Assembly (NCBI GenBank): GCA_030272585.1
Contig: BSYQ01000003.1
Span: 6,696,001-6,760,000 of the forward strand
Origin: Bryopsis sp. KO-2023
Lineage: Eukaryota; Chlorophyta; Ulvophyceae; Bryopsidales; Bryopsidaceae
DNA: 64,000 nt
Direction of reading: 5' to 3'
Under the pieces are notes generated by a model, which was not told where the DNA came from, did no database searches, and saw only the letters and a list, made by a program, of their open reading frames with translations. Below, piece after piece: positions 1-12,565 of the stretch. A program made the translations under genes and the position numbers. The stretch's first letter is position 1. Each line of letters opens with the position of its first letter.

Positions 1-7
1 TTAAACA

Positions 8-13
8 TTTATT
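8..13 (-). terminator. Possible poly(A) signal
   Basis: AATAAA on the minus strand about 155 nt after the stop of the OPR-like gene. Position and motif fit a polyadenylation signal; the match is short. Confidence 0.35.
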
Positions 14-167
14 TGGAGTAGGTGGGTGGAATAGCACTTCTAAACAACACAAGTAGGTTCTCGACCACACATGCTTCTTTTGATCAAGACCGTTAGTGTC
101 GTGCTGTCACTTGTGTGGGTAACCACACAAGTGAATATCCCCCCTGTTGGCTGAGGCTATTTCGGTG

Positions 168-1425
168 TCACATTGCCGCTGGAGTTTTTACATCAATATA
201 CAGCATTTCAGAGGAAACCCCCATGCACTGCAATTCACTTCCATGATGGGGGTGGAGCCTTTCCAGACAGCAGCTTACCTGGACTCGCTTCAAAGTCTCG
301 TTCATGAATCGAGCATAGTCAGTGACCCCCATATCTCCGAGCGCTTTCGTGACCTTCGCGAGTTCATCCATTCGCAGCTTGGAGGCTTTCCCGCTGAGAA
401 CATCGATTGCTGTCGGGACGGCACCCCACTTATCTTCGATTTTCATTTTGGCCATCGCCCACAGCAAGGAAGCCACGTTCTGGGGGGACGTCGCCTCATC
501 AGCGATCACCGTTGGGGCTCCATCCAGCAGGTAGTCCAATGTCGCTTCCTCGAGAGGGAGTTCGCACATTGCTGAAGCCTCGATCATGTTGCAAACATTG
601 TTACCGTTTCGCATTTCGATTCCACACTTGGGCAAGTGAGCTTCCAGTCTCCTCAGACAGTCTTCGACCGTCACGTCGGAGTTTTGGTCGAGTTTCAGCT
701 TGTTCATTCCGGGGCCGAAGGTGGAGAGACCCCAGAAACACATCACCGCTTGGCGCAATTCCATGATGTCGACTCGCTCCGGCTGGCTGAGGAAATTTGC
801 AAAGTCCAGGATGAGCTTCTGGTAATTTGACACCATCCAGGACTTCTCTTTGAAGCAAATCGCGATGCATCCAATTCTGTGAATGACGGTGGCGGCATTG
901 ATGTGGTCCATCTGAACACACAGAAAAGAAAAGGTTTCAATTTGGACACACGCCATCACCAGAAGTAAGCAATTGTCATTTCGTCTGTGTATACTTTCTC
1001 TGCAATCACAGCCTCACCAGTACACAGTGGCTGGAAATGTCCAATTTAAATATGGTTCTGAGAGAAGGATGCATATTGAGTGGGGACATGGAGGCGAGTG
1101 CCACCTCGAGCAAAATATCATTCACAATAAATGACGAGATGGGGCCATGTCCCCCAGACTGACTTGGCAGCCACTGGTACTCTGTTTTTTCCTTTTTCCA
1201 GTGGATTCATTTTAAAGAGAATTTCACACTCACGTCGTCCCTGAACCTTCCGACAATATCAACACAATCGTTGAAAAACGACTCTCCAAGTTCGCTCATG
1301 GCATTGTCAGCCTCGACCCCTTCTCTGAATTCCATCCTTCTGAGTTTGGTTTTGTATCGAGTGGCCAACCGCATCATGATTTTGCTGAAAACCCTTCTTT
1401 TGTGCATGATGTCTTCAAACTCCAT
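168..1425 (-). CDS. OPR-like organelle RNA-binding repeat protein, 3 exons
   Basis: Three exons (1425-1234, 911-279, 227-168) join in phase 0 and give 294 residues. The donors GAC|GTGAGT and CAG|GTAAGC and the acceptors TTCAG|ATG and TTGCAG|TGC are clear. The last intron is only 51 nt and a multiple of three, so it could also be retained. The protein contains helical repeat modules with the motif SPQNVASLLWAMAKM, close to the octotricopeptide (OPR) pattern PQN-LA-LLWA-AK. OPR proteins are nuclear-encoded factors that bind organelle RNA and act in chloroplasts or mitochondria. I see no C-terminal RAP domain. The start is the Met of MEFEDIM; an upstream exon is possible because an acceptor-like GTGCAG lies just before that exon. 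A reverse-strand AATAAA at 8-13 could end the transcript. The family call is by motif only. Confidence 0.6.
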
Positions 1426-2893
1426 GTTGTGTCTGCTCTTCCTTTCACCCGGTGTCGAGCTGCACGACCGTAAGCCGCTCTGCCCCCAAAGGAAATTGCC
1501 TCGGTCATGACCCTGCAGTCCAAAATGAAACACCCACCATTCAAGTTTCACCTCCCGCTTAGAAAAAATATATTGTCAGGCAGTCAAGATGGGGTTTTTG
1601 GAGGTTGGATGGAACACCATACAATTTCAAAAACGTCAGAATTGGAGCCGACTGCAAAAATAACTTTAACTACAAGTCACCCTAATTTGTATTTCAACAA
1701 ATGCAGTACAATGCTTGCAGTTAAAAAAAATATATATGTGCATCAGTGACCATCGTTCATTGCCCAACTTCACACTGCCCCCCCCGCCGCCCCCCCCCCC
1801 TCTCTTGATTTTGTAAAGATTGAAGAAAAAACAGCCAAATTGTGACGGGCAGCTCAAACATTTATTTATACTGCAAGACCACAAACATGGGAAATGCAAA
1901 TTAACATTTTCTTTACCCGAACGCTTGTGGGCGTTGCTTGGAAGGCATCCAGCGAAAAAGACCTTTTTTGTACAAAGCATTCAGAAAAAAAAAAGTCAGT
2001 CCAGATGATACATCCCTGCGTTGTATCAAACGCCAATGCAGACTTAAAAGTGTTAATCCTACCAATTATCGATTATTATTATTATTTGGGATTGTAGGAA
2101 ATGTGGCGATTCTTGCTGGAACTTTTTTTCTTTTAAATGAAGCAAAGCCAACCCACCGGGTTGGAGCAGCATCTGGAACACTGGTCTGAGTGCCTTGGAG
2201 GACATTCACTCCTTCAAAACTGGCACACATCCTACACAAAATCCAGAAACATGATGTCAGGCCGTGTTGGCGGAAAAGGATTCCAATGGACAGCTGATGG
2301 ATTGGATGTCAGTCACATCCTGTGGCCACTCCGCATCTGCTGGCAAGAGTTGTGGGAAATCTTCTTGTGTGAAAAAACAAATGAACAGGAAAATCCAACC
2401 ATCACATCAGTTTTCTCCATCACAATTAAAGTTACGCTCTCCAGAATAAAACGTCCGAAATTCTCGTGTTGAGAAATCGTTGGATTCTGACGCACCATGA
2501 GTTGGACGCAACTCCGTGGCGGAGAAGCCCCAATACCCGTCCTGACCGATACATATTGTCTCACGTCCCACCGGAACAAAAGTCGCTTTCCACTCCTGTG
2601 ATAAATATAGACAACTCAGCTCAGCCGTTCGAACCTCACGTACCCAAAAAAATAGTTCTAGTGTTTGTGCCCTGTCACTCGAGAAAACAGACCTGGGTTG
2701 TCGACCAAGATATCACGCCGACTTTCACGACCCATTACTAGTGCTCACAAAAAGTGGGGTTTGTCCAATCAACCATGTTTGCGGCGCAGGAGAAAAGAAA
2801 AAGAATCTTCAACGTTGTAGAAGCACCCGGGATCTATTCGCGTGTTAAAGATCTTTTCCCACGGAGACTGTTTTTCGTTCGTTTGATTTCCTT
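1426..2893. other. Intergenic region with a poly(C) tract
   Basis: I find no convincing coding exon on either strand in this 1.4 kb. It contains a C-rich tract at 1778-1800 and A/T-rich patches. Open frames here lack domain-like sequence and consistent splice sites. Confidence 0.4.
1778..1800. repeat. Poly(C) tract
   Basis: A run of C interrupted only by GCCG. Similar C or G homopolymers recur through the window in introns and spacers. Confidence 0.8.
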
Positions 2894-3093
2894 CTACACA
2901 AGATCGCGATGTTTCGCCGCCGGCTGAACAAGGGACTTCTGCCAAACCACTACCTGTTTGCTGGAAACCAGTAGACAAATGATAACCACGGCTGCAAGCG
3001 CTGCACCTCCAGCAAAAGTGGAGCTCAAGGGACTGTTGTGACGACCGCCCATCCATCGAATTTGTTGAGACGGGTTTGTGTAATCGTTCGTAT
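2894..3093 (-). CDS. C-terminal exon of a small single-pass membrane protein
   Basis: An exon after the acceptor TGACTTCCAG reads in one frame to a TAG at 2894-2896, about 65 residues. It carries a strong hydrophobic segment (AALAAVVIICLLV) after a Ser/Asn-rich stretch, then a short basic tail ending KHRDLV. This looks like a one-pass or tail-anchored protein. The exon needs one base from an upstream exon, which I could not identify with confidence in 3100-3300. The locus is divergent from CFAP69, whose ATG lies about 280 bp away. The family is not recognised. Confidence 0.4.
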
Positions 3094-3376
3094 CTGGAAG
3101 TCAGACATGTGACACACACAGTCCGTCCCACATTAAATCGAACGATTAGCGAATACATTGAGGCAATCATTCTTCCGCAAACGAGCCGAAGAAATGGAGC
3201 TCCAGCCGCATGCATGCAAATTTGCAAGGAGTTTTGCACATGGGTAACACAAAATTCGAATCGGATGACTAAACTTTGACTCCTGCACAAACTACTTGAG
3301 GATCCAAGATGGTTTGAAGAACGATCAAACCCCCCCAAGCAACACCAAACGCCCACCAGCAGAAAGAAGCGACAAA

Positions 3377-6300
3377 ATGGTCACGGAGGACTTCTCGACG
3401 CGAGCGACAACGGTCATGTCTCAGAAAACCGACATCGACAAAGTACTGGATTTGTTCACGGAGCCCCTCTCTGCCGACATGCACGATCGACATGCGATCG
3501 CGATCGATCGTCTGTGCAGGAACAACAGCAACGGCTTCGCAATCAGAGACCTGCCGAGTGTTCAACAAGTACTGGAGCTCAGCCTGGCACTCGCTCGTGA
3601 TGGAAAAGAGGAGTTTATCGGTCCAGTTTGTCGACTCTTCGGGTGGGCCTCTGCATTTGCTGCGATTGACGACTATCGATGACGACTTTGATGCATGCTC
3701 CAGAAACGATTTGACATTTGATCGCCCACAATCACATGCATGTAATGTCATGCAGATTTTTCGCTTTATGTTAAGACTTGATCTAACTGGCAATTTAAGG
3801 TTTTACTGGGTGTGTTTTTTTCTTGTCTTCAGCATCCTGTCTATGCCGTTCCAGCGGAGAACATCAACCGATGAGTACAAAATGCTGAGCAACATAACAG
3901 AGCTACTGTCCTGTATCGGAGGAGTTTTCACCACCGACACCCCAACAAGCATTCAGCTGATTGCTACCGAGGTACTCAATCTTTGCGTAGACGCCACCCA
4001 GCTGGATTGATTTCTATGTCAGGCAGAACTCAGCGTTCCTCTGTGAATGCATGAACAGATGCTGAGGGAATTTGCAACAGCAAATGGACGGAGACCTGTG
4101 ATGAATTCCCCATCCGAAACACCCCCTGAAGCCATGCCATTCGCTCGGCAATATCATACTAATCAAGGGTAACTTAGAATGCATTCGTTTGTTGGTGACC
4201 TCAAGGACTTTGGAATTGTACCATTCTAGTTTTCCACAATGACTAATGAGTCAAATTACATCTGTATACTGTATGGCTCTCAAATATTTTTATTTTGCTG
4301 ATGTGAAGGTCTATTTCAAGGAGCAGCCTTGTTCCATCTCTTGTCACTGGCATCAGATCTACACTTTACGATTGCCATGACGAAATCATTCGTTGCCTTG
4401 TGTTGCTGACCCTGGACATATCCTACACAAAAGAGAACTGCGACCAGCTGGTGGATTCAGGGCTTTTGTACCTATTTCCAAAGCTGTTCGAAACGGACGC
4501 TTGCCAGCCCATCATGCTGGAGATCGTCAATTTACTGTGGAATGTCCTGGAAAACATGTCTGGGGAAATCAACCTAACAGAGGTTCCACAAGGCATTCAA
4601 CCATCAGCCGGAGATGCTGAGAAGTGCAGCCCTTTGGCTGTTCAGCTGGCACATGTGCTGATGCCACTCTGGTCGACCTTACTCAACACGGGGTACCGAT
4701 CCGACGACAAGGAGCTACGAAATGAAGTTTTGATCATCATGTCACTCCTGGCAAAAGACGAGATTTTTCAAGTGGCGCTGCATGAGCAAGGGTTTGTTTC
4801 ACTGGGGTTGGAGGCCCTCCGCTGTGGGCTGGGGGAGGGGGGGGCTTTCAAATCGATGGCTGTCACCAGTCCAGATCTCAACTTCGAGTTGACCTGCCTT
4901 CTGTGCACCGCCATCACCGATATTTGCCAACATGATGAATGCTTGAAGGAAGCTCTCGATGGAGGTAAGCTTGATTAGCAGTGAAAGGAATTGAGGGCTT
5001 GATGGATTTCACACAGGAAACTGAAGCATAGAAAAAAATTATGTACACAAATGTATGAAAGATCGCATCTTGACTGAGACTCTTCTGAGAGCGAAGAGCG
5101 ATCACAAATGAAAACAAGATTTCATTTCTTGGAGTTTGTGTTGATGATTGCATGAGTGGCTATGACCAGCCAAATCCTTGAAGGTTAAAAAGTAACAGAA
5201 TTCCCGGTACTCCCTCCCCCCCCCTCTCACTCACAGAACAGCCACTCAGAGGGTCGTTTGATAGCGGGGTTTTTCCGATTGTGTGACGCAGGCATGGTGA
5301 CCTAACCTTTTGCAGGACTTCTTCACCTCCTCCTTCTGCCGCTCCGCGATTCCCAGATTTGCTCGACATCGCCTTGGAACGCCGACCAGCAAGCATGGAT
5401 ACTCAGACAAGCCCTGCACTGTCTATCCTCACTGGTACCACGCTGTGGCAAGAGCTTCATCGAGCTCGGAGGCGTGGAGATGGTGGTGCGATTCATCGAA
5501 GAGACCGAAGACGAAGGGCTGTTGCTGATCGCCATTTCCATCGTCCACATGTCTGCGCAGAGCGACCAGCATCTTGGGAAAGCGTTCGGGGATGCAAACG
5601 TTATGAAGGCGCTCATGGAGACATATGGGGGATCCACGGTGTGCGACGAGGCGAGAGCAGGGGCAGCGCTGGCCATGGCTGCGATATGCACAGGCGAGTG
5701 AACATCTTACCTCGAAACGATTGATATATATATCCTTGGCGCGCGATGGGCTAGATTTGTTGCACTCTCTGCATAGCAAATTCAATGGTCAGACGCCGAG
5801 ACTCATCCATGTTGTTTATGGGAATTTTGGACAGGTAGTCCTCCAAATTTGAATCGTTTTACGGATGCTGGTGGCATATCCATGCTGGTGTCTCAGTTCC
5901 AGGAAATAAAAGAAAATGACCCCACCATGGCCTCCACCATCCTGGTCGCCACATGCGACTTGGTGTGGGCGGCGGTAAATCCTCATGGTCCAAACTATGC
6001 TCGCTTTCTGGTCGGTGGAGGTCCTGAAGCGATTTTGGATGTGATGGAAGCGGGGCACTCTTGCCATCAGCCCGTTTTGCTCAGTTTGCTTTCGGATTTG
6101 TTGCAAAACCCGAGGGCGCACAAATTTGTGCATGAATGGAAGTCGACGGCGACTGGTCGATCGGCGGCGGAGCTCTTCATCGAGATATGGAGGGAGCAAG
6201 AGGACGCCAAGGGCATCAGCGATAAGGGCGTTCTGGTAAACACTGCCAGGCCGATCACTGGAGAAGGGAAAAGGAAAAAATGGATCGCCGAGGTATGCGT

Positions 6301-7203
6301 TGGCTGGGTTTTTCACATGTACTGATGGCCTGCTCCCAATTTGAAAAAGTTCTACAGTTGAAGTCGAGCAAATCCCACGCTTTCTTTTGCTGATTAAAGA
6401 ACTCTTTTTCTTGCATAGCAACCAAATAAGAATCATTCACATTGATTGTTTTTAGATTTTCACTTAAGCGGATATTGCTGTTTATCAGGACAGCTTTGTG
6501 TATGGAATGCTCCATGAAGATCGGCGAAAAGAGGTCGATTTGCTGCAAAGCATGATGGATCCAGACAAAATGATGACTAAGCTCTACGGGATCATAAAGT
6601 TGATGGGATTCGAGACTTTCCATTATTTGAATGCCAGAGACAAGGCCACGATGGCTCTGATTGAAAAATATTTGAAGTTCCGGCAAGGAGAGGTCTGGCA
6701 AGACATCAGCGGAAGTTTCGAGGAAGCTGGCATGAAACCTACAGCACCAGACAGGTAAAACAATTTTTTGAGAATATATTTATGTCTTTCCTCATGGAAG
6801 CAAAACGATTTGGGTTCCTTTGCAGCCCGTGAAAAGCCCTTGAATTCTTTTTTTTCCTTTTTTTGGGGGGTGTTGGGGATGTAGAGAGCGTTTATTGTCA
6901 GGGATTGAGTCAGCAGAGCACATTGCACAAGAGGTCCAAACTTCCCAGAAAGACCTGATTCTCCACCACCAAGAGAAGTTACATGTGGAGGAATCCCTGT
7001 TCTACACAAACATGCTGCTCCAGAAGAAAGCGGATGCCGAAGCGAGATTCTTCCAGAAAGATCGCTCCCAACTCACCATGAAGGAGCGATTGGAGGCCAA
7101 ACTCAAGAAGGAAGAAATGCTGCGCAACAGCATCAGAGCTGCCCAGTCGGAGTACTGTAACGCAGAATACAGCCGCCAGACAAGCTCAGATGTGGAGTGC
7201 TGA
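3377..7203 (+). CDS. CFAP69: Cilia- and flagella-associated protein 69 homolog
   Basis: Eight exons (3377-3642, 3833-3986, 4059-4168, 4321-4964, 5316-5693, 5835-6292, 6489-6754, 6885-7203) sum to 2595 nt and give 864 residues in an unbroken frame. Family CFAP69 is an armadillo-repeat axonemal protein needed for cilia and sperm flagella. Colinear landmarks match the vertebrate protein as I remember it: DRHAIAIDRL near the N-terminus, a PFQRRTSTDEYKML block, LLWNVLENMSGE, an EVWQDISGSF block, and a charged coiled-coil tail. Most introns are GT-AG; intron 5 may be GC-AG (CAG|GCGAGT...ACAG|GT), although a GT-AG alternative shifted by four bases also keeps the frame. The exon 2 donor TGC|GTAGAC is weak but gives the conserved LNLC end. 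The identity is strong and implies a flagellated life stage. Confidence 0.93.
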
Positions 7204-10200
7204 TGATGTACATGAGTTGATCGCATTCAAAAATCTCTCGTGATACCAATCGCAACACTCGATGTCAGAATCCAGATAATGAATGTGTCGATCAACTGGA
7301 GTGCTATGTGGCTCAACATTTGAGAAACTTTCCAGTCACAATCTTATGAAAACAATGGTGAAAGATCCTGAAAGACACTAAAAACATTGCTGAAGGATAG
7401 ATCAGTTGCAAGCGGACACTTTTTTCTCTGCAAATCAAAACACATCATTGGTTGATCATACTGCTGTTTGCATGTGTGTTTTCATTGTCAGGGCTTCTGT
7501 TTCTCTTAATCAAATCTTACATTTTACCATTACCCGCCAGAAACTGAGTCAAAACTCTTCACTTAAAACACATGATGAAAACAATCTGAACATGATTACA
7601 CGAACGCAACATATACACAATCCTCCGGTGCCTAGCTTTCCCCCCCAATTAGCGAACGCAATTTCTGCATCGCTGGACTCCTTTTTTTCTTCCGATCCAT
7701 AAAATCACACAACTTCCTCTTTCCCTACAAAATAATGTGCTCTCTCTCTCTCTCTTTTCCCCCCTTTTGTTACTTTCTTTTTTAAAATGAGAATGTCGCC
7801 ACCCTAACTGCTGCTTAAAACCCAGTCCCCCCCTCCCCCCAACTTTTCTCGATACTCCACAAAACCTCGCTTGATGTTACACTGTGAGAAGTAATGCATC
7901 GATTTCTGATACAATGTGGTGCCCACTGCAGCTCCCCATTTAACTTCCGCAAAAAAGGTAAAATAATATGCCTTTTCTTTTTTTTTTCAAAACAAAAAGA
8001 AGCTGGAGTTGTTGTTTTTCCCCCAATAAAAGAGGGGAAACCGAGAAAATTGCAATTTCAAAACAGCAATTTTCTGTAAACTTGGAATCGGATACACTAT
8101 TTAAACCAAAAAAAACAAAGTATCCTCGATCACAAGAATCTCGGCATCGAGATTTTTTAAAAAGATTTGTGCCTCGAGGGAAAGGAAAAAACAAAGGTAT
8201 CACTGAAAAAAAACACTTTTCAGGTAAAAAAATAATCTCTGTTTTTTCTTTTCTTTCTCCTCCCTCCTGCTCTTGGCACCCTCCCCCACGCTCCCCTCTT
8301 TTTTTTTTTTCTGATCAAATTTGGAAGAAAAAAAACAAACAAACAAATCTTCTATCAAAGGCAACCCGACTTGACAAGCAAAATTGGATAACCACCATAT
8401 CAAATTATAACTCTTTGTTTCTTCTGCTGCTCTTTGTTCTTTTTTTTTTTTTTCTCTCCCCCCCTTTTTTCCCTTTTATTTTCAGTTTCCCCATCAATTT
8501 AAGAATAAAGCATGTAAAAAAAAAGAGCTGAATAAGGTCTCCTCTTTCCTCGTCATAAATGCTATTGACAAAAAAGAAAAACCCTTCCAAACTCGAAATC
8601 ACAATCTAAAGGAAAAAGAAAAAAACACAAAAGCAAAAACAGACACATTTTTTCTTTTTTTTCGTGCATCTGAGATAAAGAGAAGAAAAAAAAAAAAAGG
8701 AAAAAAAAATCTGCAGATCACACAAGATTTTAATCCTTTCCTGGACCAAAATCTTTTTTTTTTATATACTTTTTTTGGTTGTTTTAACTTTCCTTCCACC
8801 CCAAACTCCTGATTTGAAACCTTGCTATCTGGAGGTTCAAATCTGTCAAAAAAAAATCTTTTTACCAAATCCTTTTTCATTTTATGGCCATATTCGAACA
8901 AACCCACATACATTCTTTACAAACCCCTCCCCGCAGTTTTTTCCTTCTTCATACATTTTCTTTCCCTAAATAGAAAATGCGAAGTGAGAAAAACTCATCA
9001 GAACCCTGATTGCTTTTTTTTTATGTTGCCGTACAATTGCTATTTTTTTTCCCCCCTGTCAAGGTTTCACCCATAATGTTACACAAGGTCTTCTTCTTCT
9101 TTTTCCCCTTAGCCCCATCAATTCCACACACACTCCCTCCCCCCTCGATTCTACCCCTAATTTTTCCTGCTCCTGGTCGATCAATTCAGTGAAAAAAACT
9201 GTGAAGGTTTGCTTGGCCATCCAAATTGTTTTTTTTCCTTAATTCTAAAAGAAAAAGAGAGAATTAAAAAGCAAACCAAACAACACCAATTCCATTTCTC
9301 CAAAGAACAGAATGGCATCGATGGTTAAGCTGGACTCTCTTTTGTTTCGAGAATCCTTCCCCTCGTTTGTGAGTAGTCGTCTCTTTTCCTTTCCCCATTC
9401 CACAAGCATCAAGCAACTCCAGCATTTGATGTTTTTTTTACCCCAGGTAATCTCCCCCACTCTTTCTTTTCAACTCCCAAGACTTTCCTGCCTGACACCT
9501 CCTTTTCCACATTCTCAAAATTTCGTTTGTTTTTCTCTTCCCCTTACCCCAAAACCTATCCTTTCCGTTTTCTTCACTGTTTCAAAATTCGACCAGAGAA
9601 AGGCCCCATTTTCCCCTTTCTTCTGTTGCTACACATGATATCAGTTTTTTTCCCACCTCAGTCTCAGTTTCTTTCGTTTTCCAAAAAAAAAATTCAGAAA
9701 ATAAGAAGAAAACTCCCAGATATCAATTTCCCCCTCCAAATTTTTTCTGGGAAAAACCAAAAGAGCAACCTAAAAAATTCTCAAAACTTTTAAATCTCCT
9801 CCCTCTTTCGTTTTTTTTCTCGTTCCCACCAAAATCCACTCTCCATAAAATGAAAGGAAACGTAATAAAGCTCTCCTACTCTTGTTTCTTTTGCTGTAGA
9901 AAAAACAAACAAACGCACGGCCCAACCACCGTCCAAATAAGCAATCCACCCTTTCGCCACTCTCTTGAATAGATTCTATATATTGTTTCTTTTTTTCAGT
10001 TTCCTCCAGTTTTTTTTAGTTTTTTTTTCCCTGTCAACCACACCGAGTCCTCAAATCGTCCCCCGTCGTTTTTTTTGTTTCTTTTTTCATGAAAACCACC
10101 CATCCAAACTCCAATTCCTGAAAAGCGAGAGAGCCAAGGTACGAAACACTTTCACTCCTCCTGTTGTTTTTCCTTTCTTTCTTTCTTTGATACAATTCCC

Positions 10201-10531
10201 AAAAAAAAATTCTTTGGGGCCTCGGGAATTTTTCCCCCGTCCTTTTCAACCATCTAAAAAAAAATACCACAAAAAACACACACAAAACGGCGCCATTGCA
10301 TTCACTACTAAAGTGGAATCCCCCAGCTTGTAATGTATTTTTTTCTTTGTTTTTTTTGTTTTCCCAATTTTGTTTTCCTCCCCATTTGAAGTCTTGTTCC
10401 TGTTTTTCACCCCGCCGGTCAAGACTTCCGCCAGAAAAATTCCAGTTTCCAGTTTTTCGCTTGAATTTCCCCCCCCACCCATCAATGTTGCGCTTTTCCT
10501 CCTTTTTTTAACCCATTTGAAAATTCAGCCC
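7204..10531. repeat. Pyrimidine-rich low-complexity region
   Basis: About 3.3 kb whose plus strand is dominated by T and C runs mixed with A runs, with poly(T) tracts of 8-12 and many TTTCTTT and CCCC blocks. Open frames here encode only Phe/Ser/Pro/Lys-rich sequence with no domain character. It lies between the stops of CFAP69 (+) and a kinase gene (-), so it is a convergent intergenic region and may include both 3' UTRs. I see no tandem unit and no terminal repeats. Confidence 0.7.
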
Positions 10532-12216
10532 TTAAATGACTTCGATGAGGTGCGATAGTCGGTCCACCGCTCTGTACAGATCTTTATCGATTTGGTACAA
10601 TTCCTTCATGTGGGATTGCTGCTTTTCCTCCTCCGAGCTGAAAGGAATGAATGAGTAAAACGAGGCTTGCTCAATCGGGGCAGAAAATTGATTTCTGTCC
10701 CCATTCACTTCATCCCCTTCGTCCACCCCCACAGGAATATCGTCACAAGTTATTTTCCCAGTCACTTCCCACTCCTCCATGAAAACTTTCAGTATCTCCC
10801 TGGAATCGGGCCGATTTTGACCATCGTAGGAGAAGCTCCGTCTCAATACTTCGTCCAGCGCCACAGGGAGGCCTTTAGGAATGACTGGGGTTTCTCTTAC
10901 ATCCTTGACTTTCGAGGAAATCGCACTCAGCTCCATGCAATGCCAAGGGGGTCGCCCAGTGACCAATTCCAGAATCACGCAAGCCAGACTCCATATGTCT
11001 GACTTTGTCGACATTCCCCCTTTGGCAGCAGGATCCCAGGCTTCCGGCGGCATATAACTCGGGGTGCCTTTTGCTGCTGTGACCACCACCGAGCCTTTCA
11101 CTCGATCGACGAAAGAAGCCATTCCGAAATCAGCCAAGACAGCATTGTCCAAATCATCGATCAGCACGTTTGCCGGTTTAAGGTCTTGCATAATCACCCC
11201 TTGGTCGTGAAGCTCCACCAGCCCTTTGCACACCTGAAGTCCATATTTTTTGATTTCGCCGAGGGGCATGCCGCCGCCGTGTTCCCTGAGGAGCTGGGAC
11301 AATGATTTCTTGTAGAGTTTCATTATGAGGCACAGGTGGTCTCCCTTCCAAGTAATTCCGTACAGCCGGCAGACATGGTGACACCGGGTCGATACTCGGT
11401 GGAAAACCTCGGCTTCGCATTTCAGCAACTCTGCCAACCCCCCTTGCCTCAAATCATCCCCGGAGATCAGTTTTACCGCCACCTGTCCAAAACCAATCAT
11501 CCGGCCTTCATATCAAGTACTAATTCCCACAAAAAACAAAAACTTCCCATTCAAAAAGTGCACACCACACAGAAGAAATCGCTTTTACCTCCTGAGAGCC
11601 CGAGCTGTCTTGAATTTGCCCCACCCAGATTTTCCCGAAGTTGCCTTCGTTCAAAACCTTGACCAGGTGAATATTGTTGGGCGGGATCCAGAGGGAGGAC
11701 CCTGGACCCAATATTCCCTTTTGGCCCTCCAGGAGCTCCATCAGCTTCCTCCTGGCTTCCTCTTCGTCCTCCTCGATTCCCTCAGCACTGGCACCGAAGG
11801 GAATGAGAGCCGCTGTTCAACAAAAACAGATGATTCTGTCAGGGGGCCTCCTGCTTTAGTCATCTCCAGCAGCTGAGGTAAAAATATTGATACAGGGTAA
11901 ACGAATTCAGGACCAATTTCTTGGGCCAGTTGGGAGGGTTGGGTCGATTGAGGTCACACTTTTCCAAGCTGATTTCGATTTTAGTTCGGGTCGGCGACGT
12001 AAACGTTGCGGACGTTCCTGTGCTTCTCGGACAGGGAGGACTGTACCAAGAAACCCTCGCCCAAGAGATTGCACATAGCTGGACATGACTGCATCAGTCG
12101 AGCTACGAGGACCCACCTGCGAACGCAGCGACGGCGGGAGGGAACAGGTACGAGGACCCGTTCCCCTCTGACGACGACCAGCGACGAATCGCCGGCACCG
12201 TCAGCTTGCGCCACAT
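10532..12216 (-). CDS. Ser/Thr protein kinase with presequence-like N-terminus and membrane helix
   Basis: Exons 12216-12117, 11812-11589 and 11482-10532 sum to 1275 nt, 424 residues. The N-terminus MWRKLTVPAIRRWSS is basic and amphipathic like an organelle presequence. It is followed by a hydrophobic segment (PPAVAAFAAALIPFGA) formed across the first splice, and then an acidic stretch. The kinase domain is complete: glycine loop EGNFGKIWVG, VAVK lysine, catalytic loop QDLKPANVL, DFG in ADFGMA, and PPEAW. The HRD motif reads MQD, so His and Arg are replaced while the catalytic Asp stays. The domain most resembles TKL/plant-type kinases. Residues after the domain form a charged helix with no known domain. 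An alternative first-exon splice would give a short separate protein, but its TM continuity is worse. Activity is expected; the substrate is unknown. Confidence 0.8.
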
Positions 12217-12448
12217 GAGTGACGCGCAGAAGACTGCTCCGCGACCTGCGAAAGCAGCATCCCTCTGAACCACAAGGGATCACACAGAAACGAAAGTCAA
12301 CCCTCTGCGCGCCAAAACAACCGTCGGGTGAAAAAAACGTCACAAACCAATCAGAACCGAACAGACCGCTTCGGAAAAGAAGCGAAACGCTGCCAGAGGG
12401 AAAAGATTGGTGATGGCTTGGCTTTTTGTATGGTTCTGCAATCAATAC

Positions 12449-12565
12449 CTGCTGGCTGAAAAACAAATTTTGCTCAGTCGCCTTGGGGAAGGCGCTGAAC
12501 GTGTGCTGGGCGGCCTTGTTGCCGCGGAAAAGTAGCGCGGCCCTGCCGGCTACTCGACGCCACAT
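12449..12565 (-). CDS. Orphan first exon with presequence-like N-terminus
   Basis: An ATG opens 39 residues starting MWRRVAGRAALLFRG, rich in Arg and Ala without acidic residues until a Glu near the end, then a CAG|GTATTG donor. This is typical of a mitochondrial or plastid-stroma targeting peptide. The phase-0 donor does not join in frame to the kinase exons just downstream. Splicing to the acceptor near 12245 gives a stop after about 15 residues. It may be the first exon of a small mitochondrial protein or an alternative start; the rest is unresolved. Confidence 0.3.

Noticed and set aside
2775-2930. Plus-strand ORF beginning MFAAQEKRKR
   Set aside because: Overlaps the minus-strand membrane-protein exon and lacks a recognisable domain.
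8000-10500. Phe/Lys-rich open frames in the pyrimidine desert
   Set aside because: They arise from T and A runs on both strands and show no protein-like composition.
12008-12216. A 65-residue mitochondrial protein using a 38-nt intron
   Set aside because: Possible by phase, but joining the same first exon to 11812 gives a continuous hydrophobic helix and an intact kinase gene, which is a better explanation.
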